Source: Mucilaginibacter polytrichastri
Lineage (GTDB): Bacteria; Bacteroidota; Bacteroidia; Sphingobacteriales; Sphingobacteriaceae
DNA length: 64,000 bases
Reading direction: 5' to 3'
Assembly: GCF_001911425.1 (NCBI RefSeq)
Contig: NZ_MPPL01000001.1
Span: 5,232,871 to 5,296,870, forward strand
Numbering within the stretch: the first letter of the stretch is position 1; each line of letters begins with the position of its first letter. This document shows positions 61,738 through 64,000 of the stretch, piece after piece. Made by a program: the position numbers and the translations under genes. Under the pieces are notes generated by a model. It ran no database searches and was not told the origin of the DNA. It worked only from the letters and a program-made list of their open reading frames with translations.

Positions 61738-62907
61738 CTAAAAATTACTGCTTGACCCACCCCCGCCAAAACTTCCCCCGCCAAATCTGCTGCCTGTGTC
61801 TGGTGGTGCTACCGGGGTAGTAATGGTTTGTGCTACAATTAGCCCCTCTACATTTAACTTATCCAGCACATGTGCTGTATTGCTTTCGGCATAAGTGATG
61901 CCGTGCTTGGGCGTTTTAAGGTATTTGATGATGCCATAAGTAAGGGCGAGAATAACAGAACCACCGATAGTTAAAGCGGCTTCGGCAGATAAAATGTGAT
62001 GATAATATCTAAAAGTAAATACAGCTGCTGCTACAAGTAGCAGGCCTAAGCGCAGCAGGATAGTATCTTTTTTAACCAGGCCACGGCCAATGTAGGCAAA
62101 GGGCAGCAGGATAGTAAAAATCCAGAAGATAAAGCCGAAAGGTATTGGAGCAGTATCGGGCAAATGATTAAGTTCGCTGCCCAGTTTTTGTACCACATAA
62201 TAGTTAACCGACGCGTAGGCTATTACCAGGCCCACAAGCTGTGCAGTAATAAGGCATTTGGTGTAATATTTTGCTATTAACTTTCGGCTCAATTGCAAGG
62301 CAATAATGTAAACAGCTACCGATGCAATCAGCAGCGCAAAAGGCAATGTAAGCATGCCGAAAGAGCCCAGACCCCTCCATGCGAAAAATATAAAGCTTAG
62401 CAATGATGCACAGGTTACGGCGCTCATCAATACATCTGCAAACCTAATACTGAGGTAAAGGCTAAGCGCAAATACAAACAAACTGCAAAGGGTATAATGC
62501 TGGTGCTGATAATCATTTACAGCCCATACAAAGCCCCCGATAACATAAGCTGCCGACATCCACAGCAAAACCTCATCTACCCCCGAGTGGAAATAATTTT
62601 TCTGTTTTACCATGGTTTCTAACATCGCGTAGCAGCCAATTCCTAAAAATATGGGCAATAAAAAAAGAGCTTCATTCTTAAAAATATCGGCAAGTACCAA
62701 ACTGGTTAACCCGGTAGAAAATATTACGATAATAAAAGTGAGTATACCAAATCCCGCGCGTGCCAGCAGGCTGTGCATATTAAAACCAACAGGGTATTGG
62801 TTTTTAATGGCTTTTTTTTCTTCGGGGGTTATGCAACCGGTATGTAGGTTGTCGGTTTGTTGGTGTATCAGCAAATTATCCAGCCAAAATTTATCGTAAA
62901 TAATCAT
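61738..62907 (-). CDS. Multi-pass membrane protein with Gly/Ser-rich tail
   Basis: This 389-aa membrane protein has about ten helices and a C-terminal tail of Gly, Ser and Phe (GGGSFGGGGSSSNF). The N-terminal soluble part (residues 1-45) is charged. It resembles proteins that follow DUF2157 genes in Bacteroidota. Its start overlaps the DUF2157 stop by four bases (ATGA), so they form an operon and perhaps a complex. Function unknown. Confidence 0.7.
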   Translation of the reverse strand: MIIYDKFWLDNLLIHQQTDNLHTGCITPEEKKAIKNQYPVGFNMHSLLARAGFGILTFIIVIFSTGLTSLVLADIFKNEALFLLPIFLGIGCYAMLETMVKQKNYFHSGVDEVLLWMSAAYVIGGFVWAVNDYQHQHYTLCSLFVFALSLYLSIRFADVLMSAVTCASLLSFIFFAWRGLGSFGMLTLPFALLIASVAVYIIALQLSRKLIAKYYTKCLITAQLVGLVIAYASVNYYVVQKLGSELNHLPDTAPIPFGFIFWIFTILLPFAYIGRGLVKKDTILLRLGLLLVAAAVFTFRYYHHILSAEAALTIGGSVILALTYGIIKYLKTPKHGITYAESNTAHVLDKLNVEGLIVAQTITTPVAPPDTGSRFGGGSFGGGGSSSNF

Positions 62908-63884
62908 GCCTGTAGTTTTTTATTGAGTTTGATGAGATAATTAATCAGCAACACTGCCGAGCCTATAGCGTATATTGAGATTGGATAAAACCACAGCGCA
63001 TTGGGCATTAATGTAAGTACCCTTATTACCAAACTGCTTAGCCCAATATAGCTATACAGGCTTGCCAGTAGTATAAAGTAAATTTGCTTGTTGCGGTAAG
63101 CATCCCAAAAAATAAGCGCAGCTACCGCAAAAAAAACCAGTAACCATAATAAAGAAAATTGGCTCTCATAATTAAAAAAATAACCTGCCAGCAAGGCTGT
63201 TAAGCTTGCATATACCCCATAATGCTGATAGCTGAACTTAAAATGCTTTTTAAAAATAAACCACTGTGTTAACCAGGCCGCCAACAGCAGCAACAAGCCA
63301 AAGCCCAGGTAAGTAAAAATAATGGTTTCGCTGTTAAAGGTATGGGCAAACAGCAATTGTTTTGGCGTAACAGATACACCCATCCACAAGCCCAGGTTAA
63401 CAATAGCCATGTTTAAAATGCCTACATGGTCAAAATAATAAGCAATGTAAAACAGCAATAGCATGGGTACAAAGGTGGCCATGCCGTAATTGCCGCCAAA
63501 AACGTTGTATTGGTATTGCAAATAGCCTATAAACGTAACCAGGGTAAGGGTACCCAGTAACAGGATATAATCAAAAAAAGCATTCTCGGTTTGTACTCTT
63601 GCCCTGTTAAAAGGTTTTTTATGCCTCAAACAATACGCAAAGCAACCGGTACTAATTAAGGCAATAAAAGCCAGGATAGCCTGGTGGCCAATGGTGTCAA
63701 TATTCTTATAAACAAAAATACCCAGGCCCGATGTTAGCAATAAAATACCAACATAAAGCAGCGTCTTTACCTCCCAGTGAATGGAAAATAAAGAATTAGC
63801 ATTCTGTTCTTTATTTTTTTCGAACGATTCATCGCTGATTAAGCCATCAGCATGCAAGGTTTCGAAGGTTGAGTTATCAGGCAT
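62904..63884 (-). CDS. DUF2157 membrane protein
   Basis: This 326-aa membrane protein has the DUF2157 opening (a short soluble helix-rich N-terminus, LISDESFEKNKEQN, then WEVKTLLYVGILLLTSGLG) and about nine further helices. The family's biochemical role is unknown. It is first of a two-gene minus-strand operon. The 116 bases upstream to the window end hold only its promoter region. Confidence 0.75.
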   Translation of the reverse strand: MPDNSTFETLHADGLISDESFEKNKEQNANSLFSIHWEVKTLLYVGILLLTSGLGIFVYKNIDTIGHQAILAFIALISTGCFAYCLRHKKPFNRARVQTENAFFDYILLLGTLTLVTFIGYLQYQYNVFGGNYGMATFVPMLLLFYIAYYFDHVGILNMAIVNLGLWMGVSVTPKQLLFAHTFNSETIIFTYLGFGLLLLLAAWLTQWFIFKKHFKFSYQHYGVYASLTALLAGYFFNYESQFSLLWLLVFFAVAALIFWDAYRNKQIYFILLASLYSYIGLSSLVIRVLTLMPNALWFYPISIYAIGSAVLLINYLIKLNKKLQA

Positions 63885-64000
63885 CGGTACATAAATATAA
63901 TAATAAGCGCTGGAAAAGGTAATCAGGAATCGTGACCTGGAATTTAGTTTCGAAAGTAGAGTTATGAGTTAGTGAAACTAAAACTCAACATTCAAAACTC

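Noticed and set aside
61601..63932. AATCAGGAATCG repeated at 61601 and 63921
   Set aside because: A 12-base match in repeat-like intergenic DNA; too short to define an element from two copies.

Overview
The window reads as chromosome from a Bacteroidota bacterium, most likely a sphingobacterium of the Mucilaginibacter/Pedobacter type. Reasons: promoters of the Bacteroidota form TAnnTTTG, weak Shine-Dalgarno use, many signal peptides and lipoboxes of Bacteroidota style, terminators built on AAGCCT...AGGCTT, FISUMP and SYLF proteins, a Bacteroidota-type tyrosine recombinase, and era followed by der. Genus is inference only.

Bases 1-40200 and 59200-64000 are ordinary, mostly monocistronic core sequence. 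It holds a SYLF protein, a PhoU-like DUF47 protein, an SSB paralogue behind a decayed response regulator, HAD, VOC and alpha/beta-hydrolase enzymes, a Gfo/Idh oxidoreductase, and a four-gene DNA-alkylation repair operon (AraC-Ogt fusion, stand-alone Ada-type Zn domain, 2OG oxygenase, AlkB) at 12.9-15.4 kb. Further on come an orphan encapsulin-type ferritin, an exported chorismate mutase, a ROK kinase, TerC, PgpA, an exported GDE-like glycosidase, TruA, an initiator tRNA, an SDR oxidoreductase, NlpC/P60, a BamA-like barrel, two convergent acyltransferase-3 paralogues, two MFS carriers, a membrane-bound winged-helix regulator, and era, der and two DUF2157-type membrane genes.

The interesting part is 40.26-59.1 kb, an accessory region built on the 3' end of a second initiator tRNA gene (59072-59144). 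A 33-bp copy of the tRNA 3' end (41968-42000) and the intact gene (59068-59100) bracket a 17.1-kb integrative element. It has a tyrosine recombinase near the tRNA, a degenerate SF2 helicase beside a palindromic iteron-like array (replication module), small unknown genes, a FISUMP lipoprotein, and a tightly overlapping pair encoding a calcineurin-like phosphoesterase and a GHKL (Hsp90/MutL-type) ATPase. It also has a roughly 490-nt non-coding stretch with at least nine helices and two GNRA tetraloops, probably a large structured RNA. An IS3-family element sits between the integrase and the tRNA. No relaxase or conjugation gene is visible.

Outside this element lies a 1.65-kb module flanked by a perfect 65-bp direct repeat (terminator plus tRNA 3' end). 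It carries one gene fusing a formiminotransferase-cyclodeaminase-like domain to an ImmA/IrrE metallopeptidase. The best candidates for an undescribed system are the phosphoesterase/GHKL pair, the structured RNA upstream of it, and the cyclodeaminase-ImmA fusion in its repeat-flanked slot. Functional roles such as phage defence are inference from domains and context.
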